Positions 1 through 9,644 of a stretch of 64,000 nt of DNA are shown here, in pieces; position 1 is the stretch's first letter, and every line of letters begins with the position of its first letter. Below the pieces are notes generated by a model. That model was not told the origin of the DNA. It did not search any database and worked only from the letters and a program-made list of their open reading frames with translations. The DNA comes from Pseudomonas oryzihabitans. Its GTDB lineage: Bacteria; Pseudomonadota; Gammaproteobacteria; Pseudomonadales; Pseudomonadaceae. A program made the translations under genes and the position numbers. The DNA is taken from contig NZ_CP021645.1 in assembly GCF_006384975.1 (NCBI RefSeq), positions 2,942,001 through 3,006,000 of the forward strand, in the 5' to 3' direction.

Positions 1-773
1 AGCCGATCTCCTCGATCAACCTGGCCGCGCCGACCCTCAAGGAAAGCGACATGTGGGGCGGTACGCCTTTCGACCAGGCACTGTGCCGCATCGCCTTCCG
101 CGAGCACCGCTACGAGGGCATCTACACCCCGCCGTCCACCCAGGGCTCCATCGTCTACCCGGGTAACTTCGGCGTGTTCGACTGGGGTGGTATCTCGGTC
201 GATCCGGTACGCCAGATCGCCTTCCTCAACCCCAGCTACATGGCCTTCACCTCCAAGCTGATCCCGCGCGAGGAAATCGCCAACCAGCCGGCGCGAAAGA
301 GCGAGACCGAGGGCATCCAGCCCAACAAGGGCGCGCCCTATGGCGTGATCCTGTCGGCCTTCCTGTCGCCCCTGGGCCTGCCCTGCCAGGCACCCGCCTG
401 GGGCTACGTGGCCGGTCTCGACCTGACCACCGGCAAGCTGGTCTACAAGCACAAGAACGGCACCGTGCGCGACAACTCGCCGGTCCCGCTGCCGCTGCCC
501 ATGGGCGTGCCCAGCCTGGGCGGCACCGTCACCACCGCCGGTGGCGTGGCTTTCCTCAGCGGCACCCTGGACCAGTACCTGCGCGCCTATGACGTGAAGA
601 ACGGCAAGGAACTGTGGAAAGGCCGCCTGCCGGCCGGTGGCCAGACCACCCCCATGACCTACACCGGCAAGGACGGTCGCCAGTACGTGCTGGTCTACGC
701 CGGCGGCCATGGTTCGCTGGGTACCAAGCAAGGCGACTACGTGATGGCCTTCGCCCTGCCCGAGAAGAAGTAA
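1..773 (+). CDS. gcd: PQQ-dependent glucose dehydrogenase, C-terminal part (5' truncated by window edge)
   Basis: Membrane-bound quinoprotein that oxidises glucose to gluconolactone on the periplasmic side and passes electrons to ubiquinone. The reading frame is open from base 3 to a TAA at 771-773, giving the last 256 residues of a protein that is usually about 800 residues. Conserved Gcd blocks are readable: DMWGGTPFDQ at the edge, GVFDWGGISVDP, FLSPLGLPCQAPAWGY, RLPAGGQTTPMTY and the end GGHGSLGTKQGDYVMAFALP, all quinoprotein propeller repeats. The catalytic Asp and the N-terminal membrane anchor lie upstream of the window. The pqq genes that make its cofactor follow 2.2 kb downstream on the same strand. 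A strong hairpin follows the stop. Alternative membrane quinoprotein dehydrogenases are possible but the motifs fit Gcd best. Confidence 0.93.
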   Translation, partial: PISSINLAAPTLKESDMWGGTPFDQALCRIAFREHRYEGIYTPPSTQGSIVYPGNFGVFDWGGISVDPVRQIAFLNPSYMAFTSKLIPREEIANQPARKSETEGIQPNKGAPYGVILSAFLSPLGLPCQAPAWGYVAGLDLTTGKLVYKHKNGTVRDNSPVPLPLPMGVPSLGGTVTTAGGVAFLSGTLDQYLRAYDVKNGKELWKGRLPAGGQTTPMTYTGKDGRQYVLVYAGGHGSLGTKQGDYVMAFALPEKK

Positions 774-810
774 GGGCAGGCGCGAAAGCGCACGTAAGAG
801 CGTAAGAAAA

Positions 811-839
811 AGCCCCGGCCAATTGGTCGGGGCTTTTTC
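811..839. terminator. Bidirectional intrinsic terminator between gcd and the binding-protein gene
   Basis: AGCCCCGGCC at 811-820 pairs with GGTCGGGGCT at 825-834 (one G-T pair) around the loop AATT. A T-run follows on the plus strand, and an A-run precedes it, so it gives a U-tract on both strands. It lies 38 bases after the gcd stop and 42 bases beyond the stop of the minus-strand gene, between convergent genes. Confidence 0.9.
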
Positions 840-880
840 GTTCAGGCGCCTTGAACAGCGCTTTCGGTGGCGGGCCTTAT

Positions 881-1798
881 TCAGCGATTCTTGAATTGCG
901 CGACGTTGTCCGCCGTCACCAGTTCGAAGGGAATGTCCACCACCGCCGGGACCGTTTCCTTGCGCGCGGCCTTGACCGCGTTCTCGATGGCCGCACGGCC
1001 CTGGCCCTTGGCGTCGTGGAACACGGTGACGGTGAGCAGGCCACGCTGCAGGGCGGCCAGGCCGTCCGGGGTGCCGTCGACGCCGCCGATGAAGACGTCC
1101 TTGCCCGGCTGCTTGCCGGCCTGGCGCAAGGCCATGGCGGCACCGATGGCCATCTCGTCGTTGTTGGAGGCCACGGCGTCGATCTGGCGACCGGACGTCA
1201 GCCAGTTGCTCATCAGGTCCATGCCCTTGTCACGCTGCCATTCGGCGGTCTGCTCTTCCACCACCTTGATGTCCGGGTACTTGGCCAGCACCTCCTTGAC
1301 CCCGGCGGTACGGCCATGGGTGGCATCGTTGGAGAGCAGGCCGAGCATGATGGCGAGATTGCCCTTGCCGCCCATCTTCTGCGCCAGCGCCTCCATCTGC
1401 AGCCGACCGGCCAGCTTCTCGTTGGAGCCGATGTACACCACGCCAGCGGGCAGCTCTTCCTGGGGCCGACGATTAACGTACAGCAGCGGGATGCCGGCCT
1501 TCTTGGCCGCGGCGGTCATATTGCGGGTGGCAGCGGTGTCCACCGGCGTCACCACCACGGCATCGACCTTCTGGTTGACGAAGCTTTCCACCTGGCTCAG
1601 TTGGCGCACCACGTCACCGCGGGCGTCCTCGAATTGCAGCTGCACCCCACCCTCGCGCTTGGCCTCGTCGGCCATGGCCTCGCGCAGGTAGGTAAGGAAG
1701 TTGTCGTCGAACTGGGCGATGCTCACCCCTATGCGCAGATCGGCCAACGCCAGGGTGCTGAACAGGGTGGAGATGACGAGCAGACAAACTCTTTTCAT
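881..1798 (-). CDS. Periplasmic sugar (inositol/rhizopine type) ABC substrate-binding protein, orphan
   Basis: A 305-residue class I periplasmic binding protein. Residues 1-19 are a Sec signal peptide ending LALA. The mature part has the two-lobe type 1 fold: RIGVSIAQFDDNFLTYL near the start, DAVVVTPVDTAATRNM, the hinge segment VASNNDEMAIGAAMALRQAG and FIGGVDGTPDGL. It resembles the inositol/rhizopine/ribose group. It lies 69 bases behind iolG on the same strand, which favours myo-inositol as ligand (inference from context). No ATPase or permease gene follows; the next gene is the convergent gcd. It must therefore share a transporter encoded elsewhere, act as a chemoreceptor ligand-binding partner, or be a remnant of a larger iol locus. 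Confidence 0.82.
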   Translation of the reverse strand: MKRVCLLVISTLFSTLALADLRIGVSIAQFDDNFLTYLREAMADEAKREGGVQLQFEDARGDVVRQLSQVESFVNQKVDAVVVTPVDTAATRNMTAAAKKAGIPLLYVNRRPQEELPAGVVYIGSNEKLAGRLQMEALAQKMGGKGNLAIMLGLLSNDATHGRTAGVKEVLAKYPDIKVVEEQTAEWQRDKGMDLMSNWLTSGRQIDAVASNNDEMAIGAAMALRQAGKQPGKDVFIGGVDGTPDGLAALQRGLLTVTVFHDAKGQGRAAIENAVKAARKETVPAVVDIPFELVTADNVAQFKNR

Positions 1799-1867
1799 GA
1801 CGGGTCTTCTCTTGTTTTGGTGTTATGGGGACCACGGAAGCGCCAGCCGCACGCAGCCGGCAGGGCG

Positions 1868-2860
<993 letters not shown>

Positions 2861-2883
2861 GAAGCGATCTCCTATTTTTTGGA

Positions 2884-2916
2884 ATTGTTTTTCTTCTAAA
2901 AGAATAAATAAACAAT
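2884..2916. promoter_or_regulatory. AT-rich inverted repeat in iolG-pqqF divergent region (possible operator)
   Basis: ATTGTTT at 2884-2890 is repeated inverted as AAACAAT at 2910-2916 inside a strikingly AT-rich stretch (about 2868-2932) of an otherwise GC-rich region. It lies just upstream of the iolG start, where a repressor of inositol genes could bind. The iolG leader also carries an A/C-rich run of the kind bound by Crc/Hfq. No protein assignment is possible from the sequence alone. Confidence 0.3.
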
Positions 2917-2980
2917 ATTTTCCATTTCGTCCACTGAAACCTTTGTCCTCTTGGCGGGCGAGTCCGCTAAGCTAGTCACT

Positions 2981-5368
2981 ATGCTGCCCACCCCCACCCA
3001 TCATCGTCGCCTGCGCCTGGCCAACGGCCTGGCCGTTGCCCTGCTGCACGATCCCGAACTGCCGCAGGCGGCCGCGCTGGTACGCATCGGTGCCGGCAGC
3101 CACCAGGCCCCCCGCGCCTATCCGGGCCTGGCCCACTTCCTCGAACACCTGTTCTTTCTCGGCAGTCAGCGCTATCCGGTGGCGGACGGCCTGATGCCCC
3201 TGGTGCAACGCCTGGGTGGCGAACTCAACGCCAGCACCCGCGAGACCACCACCGACTTCTTCTTCGCCCTGGCCCCCGAGCACCTGGGCGCCGGCCTCGC
3301 CCGGCTGCTGGACATGCTCGCCGCGCCCCTGCTGGCCCTGGACGCCCAGCACCGCGAGCGCGAGGTGCTGCACGCCGAATTCATCGCCTGGTCACGCAGC
3401 GCCGACACCCGCAGGGACCTGGCCCTGGCCACGGGCCTGCCGGCCGCACACCCGGCCAGAGGCTTCCACGCCGGCAATAGATACAGCCTGCCGCTGCACA
3501 GCGCCGCCTTCCAGACGGCGCTGCGCGCCTTCCAGCAGCACCATTACCGCGCGAGCAACGCCCTGCTGGTATTGGCCGGGCCGCAGCCCCTGGCCGAACT
3601 GGAGCGCCAGGCCCGCGAACACGGCGCTGTCCTGCCGCCTGGTCCGCCGCCAGGTGCCAAGGTGCCCTCGCCGCTCCCCGCGCTGGGCGAGCGCTGGCAG
3701 ACGAGCGCCGTCGCAGCCCCGGCGCTGGCCGTGCAATTCGCCCTCGACGATCTGCTCCCTGGCAGTTGGGAAGCCGCGGAATTGCTCGAAGCCCTGCTGC
3801 TCGGCGAACAGCCGGGCGGGCTGCTGGCGACCCTGCGCCAGGCGGGCCTGGCCGAGCGTCTGGACCTCGCCTGGCCCTATCGCCAGGAGCGCCAGGGCCT
3901 GTTGCGCCTGGCTGTCGTACCTGGCCCGCGAACTACACCGGCCGCGCTGACCGCCGCCCTCTGCGCCTGGTTGGCAGCCCTGCGCCAGGTGCCCCTCGCC
4001 AACTTGGAGCAGGATCACGCCGCCCGGGTCCAGCGCCAGTGGGCCACCCTGCCTGCCCTGGCGCTGGTGCGCCGCCTCGGCGAGCGACTCTGGCTGGACC
4101 GTGGCGGCCTGGCCTGGCCGCAACCGGCACTCTCCGCCACGGCCCGCGCCGCCTGGCCCCGACTGCTCGCCCTCCTGGTGCCGCAACGACTCAGCGGCTT
4201 CGCGGCTGGCCTGCCAGATGAGCAGGGCGCAGAGGTAGCAGTCGCCACCCCCTTCGGCCTGCCACCCGCCAATCCCCTGCTCGCCCCGCTCCCCGGGCTG
4301 CCGACCCCCGACATCCAGCCCTGGCCGCTCAGCCAGGCACTGGCGCCCCAGCAGCGCGACGGAGTGCTGTTCCTGCGCTGGCAGTGGCCGGGGCAGGCGC
4401 CCGTGGCGCCGCAGGCGACGGTCCTGGGTGCCCTGCCCCGGCTGGCCGCCGAGGCCGGCGTCAATCTACGTTGGAGTCCGCCAGGCGCGCCCTGGGAGCT
4501 GCGGCTCCAGGGCTGGGCCGAGGCCTTGCCGAAGACATTGCAACAGGCGCTCGATGGTCTGGCCGACGAATTCGATGGCCCAAGGGCAGCCACCCAGTCA
4601 CCGCCCGAACCCATGCTGATCCGCCAATTGCTCAAGGTCCTGCCGGAGCGTCTGCCGGCCGTCACCCCAGGCAGCGGTGACGGCGGCCCCGCCTGGCAGG
4701 CCCTGGCCTGTGGCCTGCCACCCATCGCCCAGGCGGCCTTGGCGACGGTCGCCCCGCCGCCCCAACCGCGAGCCGTACCGCTCGGCGAACCCCCACGCTT
4801 CAGTGGTCGCCATTGGCAGCTTGAACCCAGAGCCGACGCCCAGCAGGCACTCCTGCTGTTCTGCCCGCAACCCAACGCATTGCCTGCCACCGAAGCCGCC
4901 TGGCGCCTGCTGGCGGCGCGTCTGCAAGCGCCGCTGTTCTGCCGCCTGCGCAGCGAGCGGCAACTGGGCTACGCGGTGTTTTCCGCCTATCGCCAATTGG
5001 GCGACCAGAGCGGCCTGCTGATTGGCGTGCAGTCGCCCCATGCCAGTGCCCTGGACATCCTCGCGGAAATCGAGGCCTGCCTCAGCGACAGTCGCCCGGC
5101 CGTGGTCGCCGATACCCAGGCAATGGCCGACAGCATCCAGCAATTGGCGCGCGACTTCGGTCCCCTGACCACCCAGCGCGGCGCCCTGGCCGAACGCCTC
5201 TGGTGGGGCTTCCAGCGCACCGGCGCCCTGGACCTCGGGCCACTAAGAACCGCCATCGCCGCGCTGGACGAGCCCGCCCTGCTGCAGGCCTGGAGCCAGC
5301 TCACGGCCTTGGACGCCCCGCGCTTCGTCCTGGCCAATGCCGCCGCGCCATCCGGCTGGCTGTCATAG
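2981..5368 (+). CDS. pqqF: PQQ biosynthesis M16-family metalloprotease PqqF
   Basis: Zinc protease of the insulinase (M16) family, thought to cleave the PqqA peptide during or after PQQ synthesis. The inverted zinc motif HxxEH is seen as H52-F-L-E55-H56 in the first domain, followed by the conserved NASTRETTTDFFF segment; the C-terminal half ends with a second M16-like domain (FCRLRSERQLGYAVFS). From ATG 2981 it has 795 residues, typical for Pseudomonas PqqF. An in-frame TTG at 2951 could add 10 residues, but the ATG is followed by the usual PqqF N-terminus (TPTHHRRLRLANGL). It precedes pqqA by 182 bases, the usual Pseudomonas order pqqF-ABCDE. Confidence 0.92.
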   Translation: MLPTPTHHRRLRLANGLAVALLHDPELPQAAALVRIGAGSHQAPRAYPGLAHFLEHLFFLGSQRYPVADGLMPLVQRLGGELNASTRETTTDFFFALAPEHLGAGLARLLDMLAAPLLALDAQHREREVLHAEFIAWSRSADTRRDLALATGLPAAHPARGFHAGNRYSLPLHSAAFQTALRAFQQHHYRASNALLVLAGPQPLAELERQAREHGAVLPPGPPPGAKVPSPLPALGERWQTSAVAAPALAVQFALDDLLPGSWEAAELLEALLLGEQPGGLLATLRQAGLAERLDLAWPYRQERQGLLRLAVVPGPRTTPAALTAALCAWLAALRQVPLANLEQDHAARVQRQWATLPALALVRRLGERLWLDRGGLAWPQPALSATARAAWPRLLALLVPQRLSGFAAGLPDEQGAEVAVATPFGLPPANPLLAPLPGLPTPDIQPWPLSQALAPQQRDGVLFLRWQWPGQAPVAPQATVLGALPRLAAEAGVNLRWSPPGAPWELRLQGWAEALPKTLQQALDGLADEFDGPRAATQSPPEPMLIRQLLKVLPERLPAVTPGSGDGGPAWQALACGLPPIAQAALATVAPPPQPRAVPLGEPPRFSGRHWQLEPRADAQQALLLFCPQPNALPATEAAWRLLAARLQAPLFCRLRSERQLGYAVFSAYRQLGDQSGLLIGVQSPHASALDILAEIEACLSDSRPAVVADTQAMADSIQQLARDFGPLTTQRGALAERLWWGFQRTGALDLGPLRTAIAALDEPALLQAWSQLTALDAPRFVLANAAAPSGWLS

Positions 5369-5481
5369 CTTTCAACATATTCCCGGGAGCGTCGGCAACC
5401 GGCAGCGGTCCATCTGTTGCAGGATCGGTAAGACAGTTATGTCCGTACCAGCCCACCGATTCGCTATCGGCAAAACCCTTA

Positions 5482-5506
5482 GCCAAGCAACTTTGTTAAA
5501 CTTGGC
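5482..5506. promoter_or_regulatory. Inverted repeat upstream of pqqA (possible operator)
   Basis: GCCAAG at 5482-5487 and CTTGGC at 5501-5506, 13 bases apart, sit 45 bases before the pqqA start in the pqqF-pqqA spacer. The placement fits a regulator site in the pqqA promoter. No regulator can be named and a 6-bp arm can occur by chance. Confidence 0.25.
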
Positions 5507-5550
5507 GACCGGATCCATCCGGCTTTCGCAGTCAAAAAAGGAGACCTCCC

Positions 5551-5622
5551 ATGTGGACCAAGCCTGCCTACACTGACCTGCGCATCGGCTTCGAAGTCAC
5601 CATGTACTTCGCCAACCGTTGA
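5551..5622 (+). CDS. pqqA: PQQ precursor peptide PqqA
   Basis: A 23-residue ribosomal peptide, [20 protein letters not shown] followed by ANR. It carries the invariant glutamate E15 and tyrosine Y19 in the spacing E-x3-Y, the two residues that PqqE cross-links and that become the PQQ skeleton. A strong ribosome-binding site, AAAAAAGGAGA, ends about 6 bases before the ATG. It lies between pqqF and pqqB and is followed by a terminator-like hairpin, which in other Pseudomonas fits pqqA being made in excess over the enzymes. Too short for routine gene callers. Confidence 0.97.
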
Positions 5623-5630
5623 TGCGCCCC

Positions 5631-5659
5631 ACGCCCCGGTCCGCCGGGGCGTACTTTTT
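5631..5659 (+). terminator. Partial terminator/attenuator between pqqA and pqqB
   Basis: A perfect 9-bp stem, ACGCCCCGG (5631-5639) with CCGGGGCGT (5644-5652), with a 4-base loop and then ACTTTTTC. It begins 8 bases after the pqqA stop and ends before pqqB. Placement and the short T-run suggest partial termination that lets some transcripts proceed into pqqBCDE. Confidence 0.75.
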
Positions 5660-5677
5660 CCAGGTTTAGCCTTTCCC

Positions 5678-6589
5678 ATGCATATCCAGATTCTCGGCTC
5701 CGCCGCTGGCGGCGGCTTTCCCCAGTGGAACTGCAACTGCCCCAATTGCGACGGCTTCCGCAAGGGCACCCTCAAGGCCCAGGCCCGTACCCAATCCTCC
5801 ATCGCCCTGTCCGACGACGGGGTGAACTGGATCCTGTGCAACGCCTCGCCCGACATCCGTGCCCAACTGGCCGGTTTCGCTCCGCTGCAACCGGCGCGGG
5901 CCCTGCGCGACACCGGCATCCGCGCCATCGTCCTGCTGGACAGCCAGATCGACCACACCACCGGCCTGCTCAGCCTGCGCGAGGGCTGCCCCCACGAGGT
6001 CTGGTGCACCGAGATGGTCCACCAGGACCTGACCACCGGTTTTCCACTGTTCAACATGCTCCAGCACTGGAACGGTGGTCTCACCTGGCGCCCCATAGGC
6101 CTGAGCGGCAGCTTCACCATCCCAGCCTGCCCGAACCTAGAATTCACGCCCTTCCCGCTGCGCAGCGCCGCGCCGCCCTATTCGCCCCATCGCCACGATC
6201 CGCACCCCGGCGACAACCTGGGCCTGCTGGTCCACGACCGGCGTACCGGCGGCAAGCTGTTCTATGCCCCGGGCCTGGGCCAGCCGGACGCCGCCCTGCT
6301 GGAGCTGATGGGCCAGGCCGATTGCCTGCTGGTGGACGGCACCCTCTGGACCGACGACGAGATGCAGCGTCGCGGCGTGGGCACCCGCACCGGCACCGAG
6401 ATGGGCCACCTGCCGCAGAGCGGCCCCGGCGGCATGCTGGAAGTGCTGGCCAGCTTCGAGCGCCAGCGCAAGGTGCTGATCCACATCAACAACACCAATC
6501 CGATCCTGGACGAAGACTCCCCCGAACGCGCCATCGTCGCGCGCCAGGGCGTGGAAGTCGCCTGGGACGGGATGTCCATCGAGTTGTGA
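5678..6589 (+). CDS. pqqB: PQQ biosynthesis protein PqqB (metallo-beta-lactamase fold)
   Basis: A 303-residue metallo-beta-lactamase-fold protein of PQQ biosynthesis, proposed to hydroxylate the Tyr-derived part of the precursor. Family hallmarks visible: [20 protein letters not shown] at the N-terminus with the paired cysteines [18 protein letters not shown], and HLPQSGPGG and [10 protein letters not shown] near the C-terminus. Length is standard. It starts 55 bases after pqqA and ends 5 bases before pqqC, within one operon. Confidence 0.96.
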   Translation: MHIQILGSAAGGGFPQWNCNCPNCDGFRKGTLKAQARTQSSIALSDDGVNWILCNASPDIRAQLAGFAPLQPARALRDTGIRAIVLLDSQIDHTTGLLSLREGCPHEVWCTEMVHQDLTTGFPLFNMLQHWNGGLTWRPIGLSGSFTIPACPNLEFTPFPLRSAAPPYSPHRHDPHPGDNLGLLVHDRRTGGKLFYAPGLGQPDAALLELMGQADCLLVDGTLWTDDEMQRRGVGTRTGTEMGHLPQSGPGGMLEVLASFERQRKVLIHINNTNPILDEDSPERAIVARQGVEVAWDGMSIEL

Positions 6590-6594
6590 CCGCC

Positions 6595-7344
6595 ATGCCC
6601 AACGCCCTTAGCCCTACCGAATTCGAAGCCGCCCTGCGCGCCAAGGGTGAGCTCTACCACATCCACCACCCCTATCACGTGGCCATGTACCAGGGTCGCG
6701 CCAGCCGCGAGCAGATCCAGGGCTGGGTGGCCAACCGCTTCTACTACCAGGTCAACATCCCGCTCAAGGACGCCGCCATCCTGGCCAACTGCCCGGACCG
6801 CGAGATCCGTCGCGAATGGGTGCAGCGCATCCTCGACCACGATGGCGAGCCCGGCAGCGAAGGCGGCATCGAGGCCTGGCTGCGGCTGGCCGAGGCCACC
6901 GGCCTGGACCGCGAGCAGGTGCTCTCCCAGGAGCTGGTGCTGCCCGGAGTGCGCTTCGCGGTCGACGCCTATGTCAACTTCGCCCGCCGCGCCTCCTGGC
7001 AGGAGGCCGCCAGCAGCTCCCTGACCGAGTTGTTCGCGCCGCAGATCCACCAGTCGCGCCTGGACGCCTGGCCGACCCACTATCCCTGGATCGATCCGGC
7101 CGGCTACGAGTACTTCCGCACCCGCCTGGGCCAGGCCCGTCGCGACGTCGAGCACGGCCTGCAGATCACCCTGCAGCACTACACCACCTGGGAATCCCAG
7201 CAGCGCATGCTGGAGATCCTGCAATTCAAGCTGGACATCCTCTGGAGCATGCTCGACGCCATGAGCATGGCCTACGAACTGCACCGCCCGCCCTACCACA
7301 GCGTTACCAGCGAGCGCCGCTGGCACCGAGGAATCGACCTATGA
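6595..7344 (+). CDS. pqqC: Pyrroloquinoline-quinone synthase PqqC
   Basis: Cofactorless oxidase that performs the final ring closure and eight-electron oxidation to PQQ. The 249-residue all-helical protein shows the conserved segments [51 protein letters not shown], and [20 protein letters not shown]. Start ATG 6595 lies 5 bases after pqqB. Its TGA at 7342-7344 overlaps the ATG of pqqD (ATGA), which implies translational coupling. Confidence 0.97.
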   Translation: MPNALSPTEFEAALRAKGELYHIHHPYHVAMYQGRASREQIQGWVANRFYYQVNIPLKDAAILANCPDREIRREWVQRILDHDGEPGSEGGIEAWLRLAEATGLDREQVLSQELVLPGVRFAVDAYVNFARRASWQEAASSSLTELFAPQIHQSRLDAWPTHYPWIDPAGYEYFRTRLGQARRDVEHGLQITLQHYTTWESQQRMLEILQFKLDILWSMLDAMSMAYELHRPPYHSVTSERRWHRGIDL

Positions 7345-7616
7345 GCTTCGACCGCACCCAGGTGCCGCGCTGGCGCCCCGGCTATCGCTTCCAGTTCGAG
7401 CCGGCGCAGGACGCCCATGTGCTGCTCTATCCCGAGGGCATGATCAAGCTCAACGAGAGCGCCGCCGCCATCGGCGAATTGATCGACGGCCAGCGCGACG
7501 TGGCCGCCATCATCCAAGTGCTCGACGAGCGCTTCCCCGGCGTTCCCGAACTGGGCGTCGACGTCGAACAATTCATGGAGGTCGCTCGTGCAGAGCACTG
7601 GCTCCTGCTCGGCTGA
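7341..7616 (+). CDS. pqqD: PqqA-binding chaperone PqqD
   Basis: A 91-residue RiPP recognition-element protein that presents PqqA to the radical SAM enzyme PqqE. Sequence from [20 protein letters not shown] through [17 protein letters not shown] is the PqqD core winged helix-turn-helix, with the usual acidic tail ([18 protein letters not shown]). ATG overlaps the pqqC stop by 4 bases. Its 3' end overlaps the pqqE GTG start by 29 bases, consistent with a tightly coupled D-E pair; in some bacteria the two are fused. Confidence 0.96.
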   Translation: MSFDRTQVPRWRPGYRFQFEPAQDAHVLLYPEGMIKLNESAAAIGELIDGQRDVAAIIQVLDERFPGVPELGVDVEQFMEVARAEHWLLLG

Positions 7617-8790
7617 TACCTCGCTGCCTGGGGTGCCCATGCAACTCCCGCAGCCGCCGGCGGTAGGCAAGCACAACGTCGGCCTGCCGCTGTGGCTGCT
7701 GGCCGAGGTCACCTATCGCTGTCCGCTGCAGTGCCCCTATTGCTCCAATCCCCTGGACTTCGCCGCCCAGGGTCGCGAGCTGACCACCGAACAGTGGTTC
7801 AAGGTCATGGCCGAGGCACGCGAGATGGGCGCCGCCCAGATCGGCTTTTCCGGCGGCGAGCCCCTGGTGCGCCAGGACCTCGCCGAACTCATCCGCGAGG
7901 CGCGCCGGCTGGGCTACTACACCAACCTCATCACCTCCGGCATCGGCCTCACCGAGGCGCGCATCGCTGAATTCCAGCAGGCCGGCCTGGACCATATCCA
8001 GATCAGCTTCCAGGCCAGCGACGAACAGGTGAACAACCTGCTGGCCGGCTCGAAGAAAGCCTTCGCCCAGAAGCTCGCCATGGCCAAGGCGGTCAAGGCC
8101 CATGGCTATCCCATGGTGCTCAACTTCGTTACTCACAGGCACAACATCGATCGCATCGACCAGATCATCGACCTCTGCCTGGCCCTGGAAGCCGACTTCG
8201 TCGAACTCGCCACCTGCCAGTTCTACGGCTGGGCCGAGCGCAATCGCGCCGGTCTCCTGCCGACCAGGGCCCAACTGGAGCGCGCCGAAGGCATCACCAA
8301 TGACTACCGCGCGCGCCTCAAGGCCGAGAACCATCCCTGCAAGCTGATCTTCGTCACTCCGGACTACTACGAAGAGCGCCCCAAGGCCTGCATGGACGGC
8401 TGGGGCAAGCTGTTCCTCACCATTACGCCAGACGGCACCGCCCTGCCCTGCCACGGCGCTCGGCAGATGCCCATCGCCTTCCCCAACGTGAAGGAGCAGG
8501 ATCTCAGGCACATCTGGTACGACTCCTTCGGCTTCAACGTCTACCGCGGCTACGACTGGATGCCCGAGCCCTGCCGTTCCTGCGACGAGAAGGAAAAGGA
8601 CTACGGCGGTTGCCGCTGCCAGGCCTTCATGCTCACCGGCGATGCGCGCAACGCCGACCCGGTCTGCGCCAAGTCCCCGCACCACGACCTCATCCTCGCC
8701 GCCCGCGCCGAAGCCGAGACCGCTACCCAGCGGATCGAGGATCTGCAATTCAGGAACGAGCGCAACTCGCGACTGATCGCCAAGGCCTAG
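7588..8790 (+). CDS. pqqE: PqqA peptide cyclase PqqE (radical SAM)
   Basis: Radical SAM/SPASM enzyme that forms the first Glu-Tyr carbon-carbon bond in PqqA. The 4Fe-4S motif CX3CX2C is C45-C49-C52 (CPLQCPYC), and the SPASM cysteines lie in the last third ([30 protein letters not shown]). I chose GTG 7588 because GGAGG at 7577-7581 is spaced 6 bases before it; ATG 7639 is possible but has a poor ribosome-binding site, and would remove 17 residues lying before the conserved [14 protein letters not shown]. 400 residues. Last gene of pqqABCDE. Confidence 0.96.
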   Translation: MQSTGSCSADTSLPGVPMQLPQPPAVGKHNVGLPLWLLAEVTYRCPLQCPYCSNPLDFAAQGRELTTEQWFKVMAEAREMGAAQIGFSGGEPLVRQDLAELIREARRLGYYTNLITSGIGLTEARIAEFQQAGLDHIQISFQASDEQVNNLLAGSKKAFAQKLAMAKAVKAHGYPMVLNFVTHRHNIDRIDQIIDLCLALEADFVELATCQFYGWAERNRAGLLPTRAQLERAEGITNDYRARLKAENHPCKLIFVTPDYYEERPKACMDGWGKLFLTITPDGTALPCHGARQMPIAFPNVKEQDLRHIWYDSFGFNVYRGYDWMPEPCRSCDEKEKDYGGCRCQAFMLTGDARNADPVCAKSPHHDLILAARAEAETATQRIEDLQFRNERNSRLIAKA

Positions 8791-8947
8791 TCCAGCCGGC
8801 GCGATTCCGAGACCGACCCCAGGGTCGTAACCCGCCTGCCAGAGACGTCGCCAGGCACGCCGAGGTCGTCAGCGGAATCCCGCTGCGGAGAGTCCGAGGC
8901 AGTCTTGGGCTGGGACTCAACACCCACGGCTCCGAGGCATTTGCCTC

Positions 8948-8990
8948 CCGGCCGGGCAGTTGACCATACTGCCCGGCCGGACCTTTTCTT
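8948..8990 (+). terminator. Hairpin terminator after pqqE region
   Basis: A perfect 13-bp stem, CCGGCCGGGCAGT (8948-8960) pairing with ACTGCCCGGCCGG (8968-8980), with a 7-base loop and then ACCTTTTCTT. It lies 157 bases after the pqqE stop and just before the next gene, so it probably closes the pqq transcript. The T-run is interrupted. Confidence 0.75.
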
Positions 8991-8999
8991 CCTGCCGTC

Positions 9000-9524
9000 A
9001 TGTCCTCGATACGCCCGCTGCGCCCTGCCGATCTCTCCGCCGTCCTGCTCATCCAGGCCGCCAACTACCCCGCCGACCTGCTCGAAGACCGGGACTTCTA
9101 TGCCAATCGCCTGGCACTCGCGCCCGAGCATTGCTGGGCGGCGACCGATGCCCGGGGCCAACTCCAGGGCTATCTGATCGCCTACCCCTGGGACGACGGC
9201 CTGCCACCGGTGCTCGGCGCCCGCCTGGAACAGCTACCCCACCCCGCCTCGACCTGGTTCCTGCATGACTGCGCGGTACACCCCGACGCCCAGGGGCAAG
9301 GCGTCGCCGGTCGGCTCTATCGGCATGCCCAGGGCCAGGCCCGCCAGGCGCGACTGGCACGGGGTCGCCTGGTATCCCTGCCCGGCGCCATCGGCTATTG
9401 GCAGCGCCATCACTACCGCCCGCTACCCGCCGACGCGGCGCTCAGCGCCAAGCTGGCCGGTTATGGCGCAGGCGCCTGCCTGATGCAACTCAGCTTCGAA
9501 GCTCTTGCCGACGAGCCTTCGTAA
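9000..9524 (+). CDS. GNAT-family N-acetyltransferase
   Basis: A 174-residue Gcn5-related acetyltransferase that would transfer acetyl from acetyl-CoA to an amine. The N-terminal beta-alpha segment IRPLRPADLSAVLLIQAANYP and the acetyl-CoA pyrophosphate loop CAVHPDAQGQGVAGRLY (about residues 91-107, the Q/R-x-x-G-x-G/A motif) are clear. Substrate cannot be told; the lack of long extra domains fits small-molecule or ribosomal-protein-type acetylation. It starts 10 bases after the pqqE terminator region, so it needs its own promoter or read-through. Confidence 0.82.
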   Translation: MSSIRPLRPADLSAVLLIQAANYPADLLEDRDFYANRLALAPEHCWAATDARGQLQGYLIAYPWDDGLPPVLGARLEQLPHPASTWFLHDCAVHPDAQGQGVAGRLYRHAQGQARQARLARGRLVSLPGAIGYWQRHHYRPLPADAALSAKLAGYGAGACLMQLSFEALADEPS

Positions 9525-9525
9525 A

Positions 9526-9547
9526 ACTTGCAAATCTAAATGCAAGT
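9526..9547. promoter_or_regulatory. Inverted repeat in the promoter region of the beta-propeller gene
   Basis: ACTTGCA (9526-9532) and TGCAAGT (9541-9547) form a perfect 7-bp inverted repeat 8 bases apart, immediately after the acetyltransferase stop and about 98 bases before the next start. The local AT-richness fits an operator or promoter. It does not match the Fur consensus well. Confidence 0.35.
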
Positions 9548-9644
9548 ATTTCTCTTTTGGCTTTAATATGGCCGCGCCCTGGAGGGCTCTCCCTGCCCGG
9601 CGCACTGGCGCGGGCGTTTCGATCGCCGACACAAGGAATTCTCG

